A stretch of 48,579 bases of DNA from UBA4717 sp045577925 (GTDB lineage: Bacteria > Bacillota > Clostridia > Oscillospirales > CAG-272). The translations under genes and the position numbers were made by a program. The notes under the pieces were generated by a model. It did not search any database and had not been told where the DNA came from. It saw nothing but the letters and a program-made list of their open reading frames with translations. The stretch is from the NCBI GenBank assembly GCA_045577925.1, contig JAZNJH010000048.1, positions 1 through 48,579 on the forward strand, in the 5' to 3' direction. Of the stretch, positions 8,401 to 18,800 are shown in pieces; position 1 is the first letter of the stretch; each line of letters starts with the position of its first letter.

Positions 8401-8454
8401 TGAATCTGTTCCTCCTGATTTGATTTATGAAATATACCCCGGGGAAAAGTGTGA

Positions 8455-8472
8455 TTGTTAAATTTTTGGCAA
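8455..8472. promoter_or_regulatory. Candidate Rex operator of the hydrogenase operon
   Basis: TTGTTAA-ATTT-TTGGCAA matches the Rex consensus TTGTTAA-N4-TTAACAA at 12 of 14 defined positions, with one half-site perfect. It lies about 35-52 bases downstream of the predicted transcription start and upstream of the hydC ribosome site, where a bound repressor would block elongation. Rex senses the NADH/NAD+ ratio, which fits an NADH-linked hydrogenase. No rex gene is in the window. Confidence 0.6.
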
Positions 8473-8513
8473 TTCAATCGCATTTTTACCCCAAGAGTCG
8501 CATTCGCCATTTC

Positions 8514-8542
8514 ATTATACTACATATTAAAGAAAAAATCCA
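8514..8542 (-). promoter_or_regulatory. Sigma-A promoter of the hyd operon
   Basis: On the minus strand a perfect -10 TATAAT (8514..8519) is separated by 17 bases from a weak -35 TGGATT (8537..8542). It leaves a leader of about 105 bases before hydC. Confidence 0.65.
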
Positions 8543-8746
8543 TAGTTTTTGCGAACTTTTTTAAAGAAAATCAAGGATTTTTTGATTTTTTTGTCATTAT
8601 AATGTACTTTGTCCCTCTTTTAGACTTCAAAAACGACACCTCAGCCCGCCGACTCTCTTATAAAACTATGGATAAACATCACTTTATATTACAAATCGTA
8701 ATAACTCTCATATCCGAAGGTGGCTGTTTGATATTTCTTCGGTTTT

Positions 8747-8856
8747 GTAGGGCAGGGGCTTGCCCCCGCCGTCTGTTTCGTAGGGCAGGGGCTTGCTCCT
8801 ACCGTCTATATGGTTAAAAATTGCACGAAGCGGCGGGAGCAAGCCCCCGCCCTACG
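8747..8856. repeat. Cluster of three GTAG-type REP elements
   Basis: Two direct copies (8747..8771 and 8779..8804) and one inverted copy (8831..8856) of a 25-26 base element. Each starts with GTAG followed by an imperfect hairpin (GGCGGGGGC-TT-GCTCCCGCC type). GTAG plus a hairpin is the hallmark of REP sequences mobilised by RAYT transposases, and a RAYT gene is present at 27719. The stretch 8543..8746 is AT-rich with nothing recognisable. Confidence 0.85.
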
Positions 8857-8866
8857 AAAATTTATA

Positions 8867-8915
8867 CAAAAAACAAGCGCGAGAGGTGTACTTCTGACAA
8901 AAGTACACCTCTCGC
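8867..8915 (-). terminator. Intrinsic terminator of the obgE operon
   Basis: A 15-bp perfect stem GCGAGAGGTGTACTT / AAGTACACCTCTCGC (8879..8915) has a 7-base loop. On the minus strand GCTTGTTTTTTG follows. It lies just after the obgE stop. Confidence 0.92.
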
Positions 8916-8922
8916 ATAGAAA

Positions 8923-10200
8923 TTATTTTACAAAATCAAATTCGAAATCGTATATAGAAACGGTGTCGCCGTCCTTTACCCCTGCCGCCTCAAGTTTTTC
9001 GATGAGTCCGCTTGATTTGAGCACGCGCTGGAAGTAGGACAGACTTTCTCTGTCGTCAAAATTGATAGAGCCCATAAAGTTATAAAGCCAATCGCCCTCA
9101 ACGATATATACTCCGTCTTCAAGGCGGATATCAACGCTGCGATCTCCCGTATCCACAACCTCTTCTTGTACGTATTCGGCTTCGTAATACTCGATAGGCG
9201 GCAGGCTCTCAAGCCGTTTAGCCGCGGCTTTTACAAGCGTGTCTATATTCTCACGCGTTGCAGCGGAAACGTATATAAGCTCTGCTCCAAGCTCTTCTTT
9301 TACGTATTTTTCAAACGCGTTAACATCAACAACGTCAGGATCAAGTGCGTCGCACTTGTTTGCCGCAATTATCTGCGGTCTTGACGCAAGCTTTTCGCTG
9401 TAGCCTGCAAGCTCCGCGTTTATCTTCTTTATGTCCTCAACGGGGTCACGTCCCTCGCTGCCCGATATATCTACAACGTGGATTATCAGGCGGCATCTGT
9501 CAACGTGCCTGAGAAAATCGTGGCCGAGTCCTGCGCCCTCGCTTGCACCCTCGATTAGTCCGGGAATATCGGCGCAGACAAAGCCTGCGCCCTCACCTGC
9601 ACGGACCACTCCGAGCACGGGGGAGAGTGTTGTAAAATGGTAATTTGCGATCTTGGGCTTTGCCGAGGAGATCATCGAAAGAATAGATGACTTACCAACG
9701 TTCGGGAAGCCCACAAGGCCTACGTCCGCAAGCATTTTAAGCTCAAGTATTACCTCTTTTTCCTCGCCTTTGGTACCGTTTTTAGCAAAGCGCGGTATCT
9801 GCCTTGTCGGCGTTGCAAAGCGTCTGTTACCCCAGCCGCCGCGGCCACCCTTGCATATAACCGTCGGTCCGCAGTCCGACATATCCTTTATGATCTTGCC
9901 GCTTTCTGCGTCCTTTATAACCGTTCCTGCCGGAACCTTTATAATAAGGTCGTCTGCCGTTGCTCCGTGAAACTTCGACTGCATACCGTCGCCGCCGTTC
10001 TGGGCAACGAATTTTCTGTGATAACGGAAATCAAGAAGCGTGTTTTTGCCTTCGTCTATAACGAAGACTATATTGCCGCCGTTGCCGCCGTCACCGCCGT
10101 CAGGACCGCCGCGAGCAACGTACTTTTCTCTGTGAAAGGATACGCAGCCGTTGCCGCCGTCGCCTGCCTTTATATATATTTTGACGTTATCTACAAACAT
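8923..10200 (-). CDS. obgE: Obg/CgtA family GTPase
   Basis: The 425-residue essential GTPase acts in 50S ribosome maturation and stress control. The N-terminal glycine-rich Obg fold has many GGDGG repeats (residues 12-45). The G domain follows, with G1 GFPNVGKSS, switch and G3 ADIPGLIEGA, and G4 NKCD. It ends in a C-terminal OCT domain (about 345-425). The length is normal. The start codon directly abuts the ligA stop, so the two are likely co-transcribed from upstream (spoIIR/murJ/GT/ligA direction). A strong terminator follows. Confidence 0.97.
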   Translation of the reverse strand: MFVDNVKIYIKAGDGGNGCVSFHREKYVARGGPDGGDGGNGGNIVFVIDEGKNTLLDFRYHRKFVAQNGGDGMQSKFHGATADDLIIKVPAGTVIKDAESGKIIKDMSDCGPTVICKGGRGGWGNRRFATPTRQIPRFAKNGTKGEEKEVILELKMLADVGLVGFPNVGKSSILSMISSAKPKIANYHFTTLSPVLGVVRAGEGAGFVCADIPGLIEGASEGAGLGHDFLRHVDRCRLIIHVVDISGSEGRDPVEDIKKINAELAGYSEKLASRPQIIAANKCDALDPDVVDVNAFEKYVKEELGAELIYVSAATRENIDTLVKAAAKRLESLPPIEYYEAEYVQEEVVDTGDRSVDIRLEDGVYIVEGDWLYNFMGSINFDDRESLSYFQRVLKSSGLIEKLEAAGVKDGDTVSIYDFEFDFVK

Positions 10201-12210
10201 TTAAATGTCCCCTTCTGCTCCTTTTAGCATTTTTAAAAGTCCTGCCTCATCTATAACCGTAATGCCAAGCTCATTTGCACGGTCAAGCTTGCTTCCGGCT
10301 TCTTCACCCGCAACAACGAAATCGGTCTTCTTCGAAACCGAGCCCGATACCTTTCCGCCGTGAGCGTTTATCAGCGCCGATGCTTCAGAGCGGCTCATGG
10401 TCGGCAGAGTTCCCGTAAGAACGAATGTCTTTCCCTCAAATCTATCGTCAAGCCGCACGTTCTTATTCGTGCACACAACGCCGCTTTCTTTAAGCGAATC
10501 GACCGTCAGACGCGTTTGAGCATGCGAAAAGAAATCGACTATATATTCTGCCGTAATAAGCCCTATGTCGTCAAGCGTCGTCAGCTCTTCTGTACTTGCC
10601 TCAAAGAGCTTTTCAATATCGCCGAAATGCCCGGCTATCATAGCCGCCGTTTTTTCGCCCGTCTGCCTGATGCCGAGGGCATAAATGAGCCTTGCAAGTC
10701 CGCTTTCCTTCGATTTTTCAATAGCCGCTATAAGCTTTTTCGCGCTCGTTTCGCCCATGCGCTCAAGCCCTTCAATATCCTTTGCACGAAGCTTATATAT
10801 ATCGGCAGGCCCTTTTACAAGCCCTGCATCTATTATAAGCTTTACAACGGCAGGTCCCATTTTGTCTATATTCATCGCATCCTTTGATGCAAAATGGGCA
10901 AGCGTTCGCTCAAGCTGCGCGGGGCAAGCGCCGTTGGTACAGTAGTACGCCGCTCCGCCCTCGTAATTGATTATCGGCTCTCCGCATGACGGGCAGTGCG
11001 TCGGCATGTTGAAATCAATTTCGCTGCCGTCGCGCTTTTCCGTTTTTGCGCACACGATCTCGGGAATAATATCTCCCGCCTTGCGAACCACCACCGTGTC
11101 GCCTATCTTTATATTTCTCTGCCTTATAAAATCAAGGTTGTGAAGAGTTGCACGGCTGACGCTTGTGCCTGCGAGTCTTACGGGGGAGAGCACGGCATTC
11201 GGTGTAAGCACCCCCGTACGGCCGACCTGTATTACAATATCAAGAAGCTTCGTTTCCTTTTCCTCGGGCGGAAACTTATATGCTATCGCCCATTTCGGAG
11301 TATTGGTATTCTCTCCGATCTCACGCCTTGCCGCGATAGAATTGACCTTTATAACCATTCCGTCTATATCAAAGGGCAAAGAGTCGCGAAGTTTTCCTAT
11401 CTCTTCAATTCTCCGGGCTATTTCTTCATAGGTATGAAGGACTCTCGTTTCGGGTATCACGTTAAAGCCGAGCTCTTTCATATATTCAAGTGTTTGGCTG
11501 TGAAGCGCAAATTCCTCGCTGCCCGCCTGATAATTGAAGACGAATATATCGAGTCCGCGCGATGCCGTCACCTTGGGATCAAGCTGCCTGAGCGAGCCTG
11601 CCGCCGCGTTTCTCGGGTTGGCAAACAAGCTCTCGCCTGATGCCTCGCGCTTTTCGTTAAGCCTATCAAATGCACGGCGCGGCATATAGACCTCGCCGCG
11701 AACCTCCGCGTACTCAACGTCGCGTGTCAGCTTCATTGGTATATTCGGTATCGTTCTGAGGTTTTCGGTTATGTTTTCGCCAACCTTACCGTCTCCGCGG
11801 GTAGCACCTCTCTCAAACACACCATTTCTGTATACAAGCGACACCGAAAGGCCGTCTATCTTGCACTCAACGCTGTACCCGTCATCCCCCGCTTCAGGTG
11901 CGGTGCGCTCTATAAACGCTTTTATCCCCTCGTAATCAAACACGTCCGAAAGACTGTTAAGCGGCACGTTATGCTCTGCTTTTTCAAAGCCCGAGAGCAG
12001 TCCGCCGCCAACCTTTTTCGTTGGCGAATCGTCCGAGTCGTATTCGGGAAACTCATTTTCAAGCGCAATAAGCTCATAGTACATGCGGTCGTATTCAAAG
12101 TCGGATATTTCGGGAGCATCAAGCTCGTGATACCTCTTTGAATGATAGCGTATAAGCTCTCTGAGCTCTTCTATTTTCGCTCTTGCCTCTTCTGGTGAAA
12201 GATTACTCAT
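10201..12210 (-). CDS. ligA: NAD-dependent DNA ligase LigA
   Basis: The 669-residue enzyme seals nicks in replication and repair using NAD+. The Ia domain contains HSKRYHELDAPEISDFEYD. The adenylated lysine is Lys117 in KIDG. The OB fold, a four-Cys zinc finger (CPSC...CTNGACPAQ), helix-hairpin-helix repeats and a C-terminal BRCT domain (FEGKTFVLTG to the end) follow. The length matches the family (about 670). It overlaps the upstream glycosyltransferase stop by four bases. Confidence 0.97.
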   Translation of the reverse strand: MSNLSPEEARAKIEELRELIRYHSKRYHELDAPEISDFEYDRMYYELIALENEFPEYDSDDSPTKKVGGGLLSGFEKAEHNVPLNSLSDVFDYEGIKAFIERTAPEAGDDGYSVECKIDGLSVSLVYRNGVFERGATRGDGKVGENITENLRTIPNIPMKLTRDVEYAEVRGEVYMPRRAFDRLNEKREASGESLFANPRNAAAGSLRQLDPKVTASRGLDIFVFNYQAGSEEFALHSQTLEYMKELGFNVIPETRVLHTYEEIARRIEEIGKLRDSLPFDIDGMVIKVNSIAARREIGENTNTPKWAIAYKFPPEEKETKLLDIVIQVGRTGVLTPNAVLSPVRLAGTSVSRATLHNLDFIRQRNIKIGDTVVVRKAGDIIPEIVCAKTEKRDGSEIDFNMPTHCPSCGEPIINYEGGAAYYCTNGACPAQLERTLAHFASKDAMNIDKMGPAVVKLIIDAGLVKGPADIYKLRAKDIEGLERMGETSAKKLIAAIEKSKESGLARLIYALGIRQTGEKTAAMIAGHFGDIEKLFEASTEELTTLDDIGLITAEYIVDFFSHAQTRLTVDSLKESGVVCTNKNVRLDDRFEGKTFVLTGTLPTMSRSEASALINAHGGKVSGSVSKKTDFVVAGEEAGSKLDRANELGITVIDEAGLLKMLKGAEGDI

Positions 12211-13334
12211 TTCGCCTTTATCCTTTCGGCTTCTTTATCGTAAAGTGCTTCAAGACGGCGCGTCATCGCCGCCGACGTAAAGCTCGTTTTATACATATTC
12301 TGCGCACCCTCGGAAAGCTTTTTCAACAGCTCTCTGTCAGCTTCTGTCTCAAGTATCGCCTGTGCTATCGCATTTGTGTTTTTCTTGGGTATAAGCTTAC
12401 CGTTAACACCATCTTTTATAACAGACGGATTACCGCCGAAATCCGACGCGAGAGTCGGCACTCCAAGGCTCATCGCCTCGGCTATCGCGAGGCTCGACGC
12501 CTCTGTTCCCCACGAGCAGTTAACGTTAAGGTCTGTTATATTTATATAGGGCGCTACGTCCCGGACAAAGCCCGTAAACTTTACAGTACCGTCAAGTCCG
12601 AGGCTATGAGCAAGCGCTTTAAGCTCGCCCTCAAGCGCGCCCGTGCCTACGATGAGGAATTTTATATTATCCTTCTTTTCGCTTATAAGCTTTGCCGCGT
12701 TTATAAAATAGTCGTGCCCCTTAACGTCCTCAAGACGCGCAGACATCGTGCATATAAAATCGTCCGCATTAAAGCCAAGCTCTCTTTTAAGCGAAAGCTT
12801 TTCTTCGCCTGAAAGCTCCCTTAACTTTTCAACGCCGTTCATTATAACGGTTATCTTTTTGGGGTCAACGCCCGTGTCTGTAAGGTTATCTGCCGCCGCA
12901 GGAGCAACGGCAACCACCGCAGTCGAGAGCGTATTATTAACAAATCCGCTTATCTGCTTTCTCGGAAATTTTTTAGCACTCTCAGGAAGGTCAAAAGCGC
13001 AGTGGCGCGTGTATATACGCGAGGGCACGCCTGCAAAATACGATGCAAGCTTTGCGCTGAAGGACGAGTGCGTGTGTACAATATCGGGCTTTAAATCCTT
13101 TATTATCCTATAAAGCTCGCGTACTGCCGGCATCTCAAAGGACTTGTCCTTGCCGTATTTCATTGTTATGACCTCATACCCCGCCTTGTTTATCTCTTCT
13201 ATAAGCAAGCTTCCCTCGGGAATCGCAACGTAAACGTCATATCTGGAGCGGTCGAAATTTTTAAGGTAATGGACTAAAATCCTGCCGGCTCCGCCAATAT
13301 TTGTATCGGTTATTACGTTAAGCACCTTTATCAT
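12207..13334 (-). CDS. Glycosyltransferase family 4 protein
   Basis: The 375-residue GT-B glycosyltransferase has the N-terminal nucleotide-fold start (TDTNIGGAGRILVHYL) with a glycine-rich acceptor loop. It has a DIVHTHSSFSAKLA segment, and a C-terminal donor domain with SWGTEASSLAIAEAMSLGVPTLAS, the EX7E-like motif of GT4. It probably transfers a sugar from a nucleotide donor during envelope polysaccharide assembly. The neighbour murJ supports a cell-envelope role, but the acceptor is unknown. Confidence 0.88.
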   Translation of the reverse strand: MIKVLNVITDTNIGGAGRILVHYLKNFDRSRYDVYVAIPEGSLLIEEINKAGYEVITMKYGKDKSFEMPAVRELYRIIKDLKPDIVHTHSSFSAKLASYFAGVPSRIYTRHCAFDLPESAKKFPRKQISGFVNNTLSTAVVAVAPAAADNLTDTGVDPKKITVIMNGVEKLRELSGEEKLSLKRELGFNADDFICTMSARLEDVKGHDYFINAAKLISEKKDNIKFLIVGTGALEGELKALAHSLGLDGTVKFTGFVRDVAPYINITDLNVNCSWGTEASSLAIAEAMSLGVPTLASDFGGNPSVIKDGVNGKLIPKKNTNAIAQAILETEADRELLKKLSEGAQNMYKTSFTSAAMTRRLEALYDKEAERIKAK

Positions 13335-13352
13335 AGATCTTCCCCAACTATC

Positions 13353-14891
13353 TTATTTTCTTAAAATAACGTTTTTTGCCTTGGCGATAAGGTATTTCAC
13401 CTCATCAACACGTGAGATAGCGCAACACACGAAATAAGCGACAGCACCGCTTATAACCCCAACAAGAAGCTTTACTAAATTACCGCTTACATATGAGCTT
13501 GCAAAATATACAAGCGCACCCATAACAAGAGCGCTGCACGCCATTTTTATAAGCGCCAGCACGTCAGAGAAGGCAAAGAGCACCTTTTCTCTGCCCAACA
13601 GCAAAACATAGTTGAAAACACAGCTTACCGCCACGGCTATTCCCGATGCAAGCGCGATACCGCCAATTCCCATATACTTTGCCAAAGCAAAGACGAGCAC
13701 AAAGTTTACGCACATGGCAAAAATCGACGCGTACATCGGCACTTTGTATTCCTTGCGCGCAAAAAACGCTTTGGTAAGCACCTCATTTGCCGCGGCAAAA
13801 GCCATACCGAGCGTATAGTACCTGAGCGCCGCCGCCGTCATGGCAACGTCACTTTGCACAAACGCTCCTCTTTCGTAGATAAGCGACACAAGCGGTTCTG
13901 AAAGTATAAAAATTCCAACGGTTATCGGCATTATCACAAGCATCAGTATGCGAATTGACGAAAGCATGAGCCTGTTTGCCTCAGTCTTCTCACCGTGCGC
14001 CGCCGCCTTTGATATGTAGGGAAAGAGCAGGTTGGTGGCAACGTATGAGAAAACGCCTATGATTATCGTATAAAATCTGTTGGCATATCCGAGCGCGGTT
14101 ACTGCGCGCCCCTGTTCTATGGCAGATGCAAATCTCGTGTTTATGAGGGCGCAGACAGGGCCTGTCCACGTTCCTATGAGTATCGGAAGCGCACCCTTTG
14201 CCGCTTCTTTTATGTGCGGCGAGCGAAGGCTCAGTCTGACTTTGTATCGGTATCCGAGAGAATTAAGCCTCGGAATTTGTACGAAAGCCTGCATAAACCA
14301 GCCAAAGAGCATCGAAACTCCAAGTCCGACAACGCCGAAGGTGTTATTTAGCGTAAAGAGATAGATCACCATAACGCCGTTTGAAACAAGGCTTATTATC
14401 GCGGGAATTCTGAACTCCCCAAGCGACAGGAGCACGCCCACAAATGAAAATGCAAGCCCCGTAAACACTATCATGGGAAACATTATCCGTGTCAGCCCCA
14501 CGGCAAGCTCTTTTGCCGCTTGAGCGGCATCGGGTATCAGAAACTCCACAAGGGGTGCGGCAAAGAGCACCCCGAGCAGAGCTATTATGGTAGTTATAAC
14601 TAAAATAAGCGTAACGTAATGATCGGCAAATTCAAAGGCTTTTTCCCTGCCGTCTTTAACGAGAAGCCCGTTGAAGATCGGTATGAACGCCGCCGTTACG
14701 ACTCCGCCTATAACAAGGTCAAAAAGTAAAATCGGGAGTCTTGAAGCAGCATCAAAAGCGATTGCCGATACACTCGTTCCAAACGCGGCGGCAATAAGCA
14801 TATCGCGAACAAGCCCCAGCGCCTTTGCAAGCAGAGTTGCAACGACCATAAAAAGCGCGCTTTTCATCAGCTTTTCGCCCTTTGTTTGCAC
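13353..14891 (-). CDS. murJ: Lipid II flippase MurJ (MviN family)
   Basis: This membrane protein of about 512 residues and 14 predicted TM segments moves lipid II across the membrane for peptidoglycan synthesis. The family start KSALFMVVATLLAKALGLVRDMLIAAAFG is clear, and the AFIPIF segment is typical. An open frame extends to 14954. The GTG at 14891 is preferred because AGAGGAAGTGA lies just upstream and the extra residues have no family counterpart. It follows spoIIR on the same strand, after a 78-base gap. Confidence 0.93.
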   Translation of the reverse strand: MQTKGEKLMKSALFMVVATLLAKALGLVRDMLIAAAFGTSVSAIAFDAASRLPILLFDLVIGGVVTAAFIPIFNGLLVKDGREKAFEFADHYVTLILVITTIIALLGVLFAAPLVEFLIPDAAQAAKELAVGLTRIMFPMIVFTGLAFSFVGVLLSLGEFRIPAIISLVSNGVMVIYLFTLNNTFGVVGLGVSMLFGWFMQAFVQIPRLNSLGYRYKVRLSLRSPHIKEAAKGALPILIGTWTGPVCALINTRFASAIEQGRAVTALGYANRFYTIIIGVFSYVATNLLFPYISKAAAHGEKTEANRLMLSSIRILMLVIMPITVGIFILSEPLVSLIYERGAFVQSDVAMTAAALRYYTLGMAFAAANEVLTKAFFARKEYKVPMYASIFAMCVNFVLVFALAKYMGIGGIALASGIAVAVSCVFNYVLLLGREKVLFAFSDVLALIKMACSALVMGALVYFASSYVSGNLVKLLVGVISGAVAYFVCCAISRVDEVKYLIAKAKNVILRK

Positions 14892-14969
14892 AGACTCACT
14901 TCCTCTCTTACCATTTATCTCTACAATTATATAATAAAAGCAAAAGATAATCAAGTGGTTTTATCAAAT

Positions 14970-15644
14970 TTATCTCTCCTCGTCAAAAAGAGAGCCGAAT
15001 ATTTCAAGTAAGCGGAATTTGATCTTCACGTCCGTGCTGTCGCTTTCGGTTATGATTCGGATTTCCTGCGGCGTAAAGCCTGCCGCAACGAACTTTTCGC
15101 CGTTTTCTTCGTATACGTAAGAAGCGGACTCTGTGTTATCGACGGTGGCGCTCGAAAGACAAAGAGTCGGGAAAAGCACGCACCACCAATTCTGTCCTTT
15201 TGCTTTGCCGATCTTTATTCTCACGCAGTCGTATACTCCTGCAGGCAGGGTTATATCCTCATACGCCTTTGTCGGAAAGCTTGCGCGTGTCAGTTCAAGC
15301 TCTGCTTTGTAATCGCAGTTGGGATCATAATCACAAATTGCCTTTTCTGCCGCATCAAGAAGCAGAGCGCGGTTTTTATCGATAAGCGCCTTTGCCGCTT
15401 CTATATTTTCCACGCCGTTGGCTTCGTAAAGCTTTTCAAGCTCGCATAAAATGCTGTTTCGCACAAAAAGCTTCATTTCCTGATCGTCTTCATTGTCCGA
15501 ATTTGCGATAACGTGAAGCCTCAGTATTTTATCGTAAAGCGCTTCTTCGCCGCTTACGGGCAGAAAAGCCGAAAAGGTATATATTAAAAGCACGAACGCA
15601 AGAACGAATGAAATGTATTTTTTTAAAAAAATATCGTGTTGCAT
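14970..15644 (-). CDS. spoIIR: Stage II sporulation protein R (SpoIIR)
   Basis: The protein has about 224 residues. In Bacillus, SpoIIR is made in the forespore under sigma-F, is secreted into the intermembrane space and triggers SpoIIGA to process pro-sigma-E. The family motif LRLHVIANSDNEDDQEMKLFVRNSIL and the late WWCVLFPTLC segment are present. An N-terminal TM/signal segment (KKYISFVLAFVLLIYTFSAF) fits export. The ATG at 15644 has AGAGGAAG upstream, so it is chosen over 15686. Its presence implies that the organism belongs to an endospore-forming lineage. Confidence 0.93.
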   Translation of the reverse strand: MQHDIFLKKYISFVLAFVLLIYTFSAFLPVSGEEALYDKILRLHVIANSDNEDDQEMKLFVRNSILCELEKLYEANGVENIEAAKALIDKNRALLLDAAEKAICDYDPNCDYKAELELTRASFPTKAYEDITLPAGVYDCVRIKIGKAKGQNWWCVLFPTLCLSSATVDNTESASYVYEENGEKFVAAGFTPQEIRIITESDSTDVKIKFRLLEIFGSLFDEER

Positions 15645-15687
15645 AAATTCTTCCTCTTTTTTGTGAAATAGTTTCCGATAATTCATT

Positions 15688-15696
15688 ATTGTCCCC
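15688..15696 (-). promoter_or_regulatory. Possible sigma-F/G -10 element for spoIIR
   Basis: The minus-strand sequence GGGGACAAT fits the sigma-F -10 pattern GGnnAnAMT and lies about 44 bases before the spoIIR ATG. No good -35 element is visible at 15-16 bases, so this is tentative. Confidence 0.3.
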
Positions 15697-15724
15697 GATT
15701 GTTATAAAAATTCAAAAATTTCTA

Positions 15725-15753
15725 TTGAACGGGATTTATTTGTCTGCTATACT
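15725..15753 (+). promoter_or_regulatory. Sigma-A promoter of the subtilase pair
   Basis: TTGAAC (15725..15730), a 17-base spacer and TATACT (15748..15753). It lies 67 bases before the first subtilase ATG and is divergent from spoIIR. Confidence 0.75.
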
Positions 15754-15820
15754 GTTATAAGTAGATCCGACTTTTTTACGTTAACTTGAATTACACATAT
15801 ACAAAATAAAGAGGTCCCAA

Positions 15821-18800
15821 ATGAAAAAATACGTAAACAGAGCGCTCTCATCGGCGCTTATTCTGATAATGCTTGTAAACCTGCTTATCCCCGTATCCGC
15901 AAGCATTGGCGAAGACGGCAAAATATGCGAAATAATGATATATGCAGACGAAGAATATTTTGAAAGCACAGATGCGGCACTTGTTGCGCTTTTTTCTGTT
16001 GTCGGCAGAGATATTGAAATTATAGACACGTTTGAGCGCGCGCTTTTCGGATTTTATGCGCGCGCAGAGCAAAAATATATTGATATAATTGATAAAAGCG
16101 AGTATTTTGACGCCCATGCGTGTGGATATTTTTCGCCGCTTGAAGCAGATGAAGTAAAATACAGCACAAGCTCGGTTTATGCTTCTGAAATGTTAGGCAC
16201 AAACATCGCACATGAAACAGGGCTTACGGGCAAGGGCAGTGTGGTTGCCGTTATCGACAACGGCTTTGATATTTCGCACGAGGCTTTTGCTAAAGCACCG
16301 GCACAGGCGACTTTGAAAAAAGAGGACATAGAGGCGCTTATAAGCGATGGTGCGCTCGTCAGTGCGAGCGCCGGTGTAAGCGGGGCTGACGTATACGTCA
16401 GCGAAAAGATACCCTATGCTTTCGACTATACCACAGGCAAGGCAGACGTTTCCACGCTCGAGGGGCACGGTACGCACGTCAGCGCAGTTATAGGCGCAGA
16501 CTGCAGTACTGTGACGGGCGTTGCTCCCGACTGCCAGCTTCTTCTTATGAAGGTTTTTTCATCAAGCACTGCCGATGCAAGCGAATACTTCGTTGCCGCG
16601 GCACTTGAAGATGCTGTAACACTTGGTGCCGACGTTATAAATTTAAGCCTCGGTACTTACTCGGGCTCAGTTGAGGCAAACAAAAACTCGGTTATCAGCA
16701 AAATGGCAAACAGACTTTCAAGGGCAGGAATAACCGTCGTATGCGCCGCAGGAAACGACTCTTCCTCGGCATACGACAGCACTTTTGCAGAAAAATATTC
16801 TCTGCCGTACCCTCTTGCAGATATGCCCGATTACGGAACGGTAAGCCATCCTGCAATAGTTGAGGATTTTATCGCTGTTGCCAGCGCAAAAAACACTCAC
16901 GTGAGTCTTGACACGCTTATACACAAAAACGAAAGCGGCGAGATCAGACGGATAGGCTATTGTGATACGAACGTGTCGCTCGGGATAACAAAAAGCACCT
17001 TTGCAAAGCATTTTGCACCGGGAACTCTTGAATACGTTGTCATAGACGGCGTCGGCAAAACGGAAAATTATCCCGTTTCTGTTGATCTTACGGGAAAAAT
17101 CGCTCTGATACAGCGCGGCGAGATAACGTTTATGGACAAGGTAAATATCGCCGCCGAAAAGGGCGCCGTTGGCGTTATAATATACGGAAACGACGACGAA
17201 AAAGAAGTATATATGGAGCTTTCGGGCTGCAGTATTCCTGCTGTTTATATCACAAAGCAGGACGGCGAATATCTTTGCGCGGCAAGCCTCAAGGAGCTTG
17301 TATTCGACCCGTCCTTATCCGACTTCGTCAGCAATCCAAATGCATATGAAATGTCTTCATTCTCTTCATGGGGCACAACTCCCGAATTGACGGCAAAGCC
17401 TGATATAACTTCGGTTGGCGAAAGCGTATATTCTGCCGTACCCGGCACGTACGCATCTCTTTCGGGCACTTCTATGGCTTCTCCCTTTATATCGGGAATG
17501 GCGGCCCTCTTTTGCGAAAAGCTTGAGGCAGAAGAGAGCAAATACATCTCCACAAAGCGGCCTGCTTTTATAAAAAACGCGCTGATGTTCTCGTCAGAAC
17601 CGCTGATAAATCCAGATACAAACGCCGAGTATTCGCCGAGAAAGCAGGGCGCGGGGCTTGCCGATATTTCAAAGGCGCTAAACATCCCTTTTGTTATCAC
17701 GGGAAAGAGCGGCGCATCGCCAAAGCTTGAGAAAGAGCGCGACGGATATTCTCTTGAATTTGAAGTTGAGAACCTGAGCGAGTCTGAAAAAACGATAGAG
17801 CTTGACGTAAGCCTTCTTTGCGATATTTACGGTGGTTTATCTATCGAAGAAAACGGCACTGAAAAAGACTACGTTTTCAACACCCTGTCGTCAAAACGTC
17901 TTAAAAACGTAACCCTTGAGCCTGATAAAGAGGGCTCTTTAGAATACGGAGAAAATAAGAACACTCTTCAAATCACGCTTGGTGCGAAGAAGTCGTGTTC
18001 GGCAAAAATGTTTATAGGCGTTGACAAAAACGAGCTTAACGCCGCAGCAGCCACAAACGGATACTTCATAGAAGGCTTCCTTTATGCTGACGACGGCGAG
18101 TTTGAAGGCTCTGTGCCGTTTATCGGCTTTGAGGGTGATTTCAACGCAGCTGATATATTTGACAAAACGATCTATTCAGGTGAGCTCCCGTTTTTCTCGG
18201 GTAACGCTCTTTTATCGCCCGATGATAACGATAAAATGATAACCTTGGGCAATCCCGGCGAGGGTACAAGTGCATCGGTTGCATTTGCACCTGACTTTGA
18301 CTTTAATCTTGACTTATTGTATTATGCGCCGTCTCTGCTTCGTAACATAAGCTATTTCAAAGCCGACATTACAGACGAAAACGGCGCCGTCTTATATACT
18401 AACCCCGGATTTCCTCTTACCAAAGGCGGCGACAGGCGGCACAAGCCGATACTCGTCTGGGACGGCAGCGACGGTATAAACTCAGACTATATCTTCCCCG
18501 ACGGAAATTACTTTCTTAAGATCAAGGCAGCCACTGCAGACTCAAAAACAACACAGCTTCTGGTAATTCCCTTTAAAATAGATACCACCGCTCCGTGCCT
18601 TACAAAAACAGACGTGTTTAATGACGGCGAAAAAACACTTATCACGATCACGGCAGAGGATGAAAGCAATATAAAAAGCATAACCCTCTATAACACCGAA
18701 AGCATGGATGAAAAGAGTAAGGGCGGGTATATGCAGACTTCTGAATATGACGGTGACAACAGCTTTACTTTTGATATTACCGCATCTGAAGACAGCGTGC

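Noticed and set aside
8455..8817. 120-codon open frame in the gap between hydC and obgE
   Set aside because: It runs through the Rex-like site, promoter and two REP elements, has no ribosome site and a low-complexity sequence.
8747..8856. CRISPR array
   Set aside because: Three GC-rich copies in mixed orientation with unequal short spacing; these are REP hairpins, not direct repeats with spacers.
10996..11640. Long open frame on the plus strand inside ligA
   Set aside because: Antisense shadow of a clear LigA coding sequence, no ribosome site.
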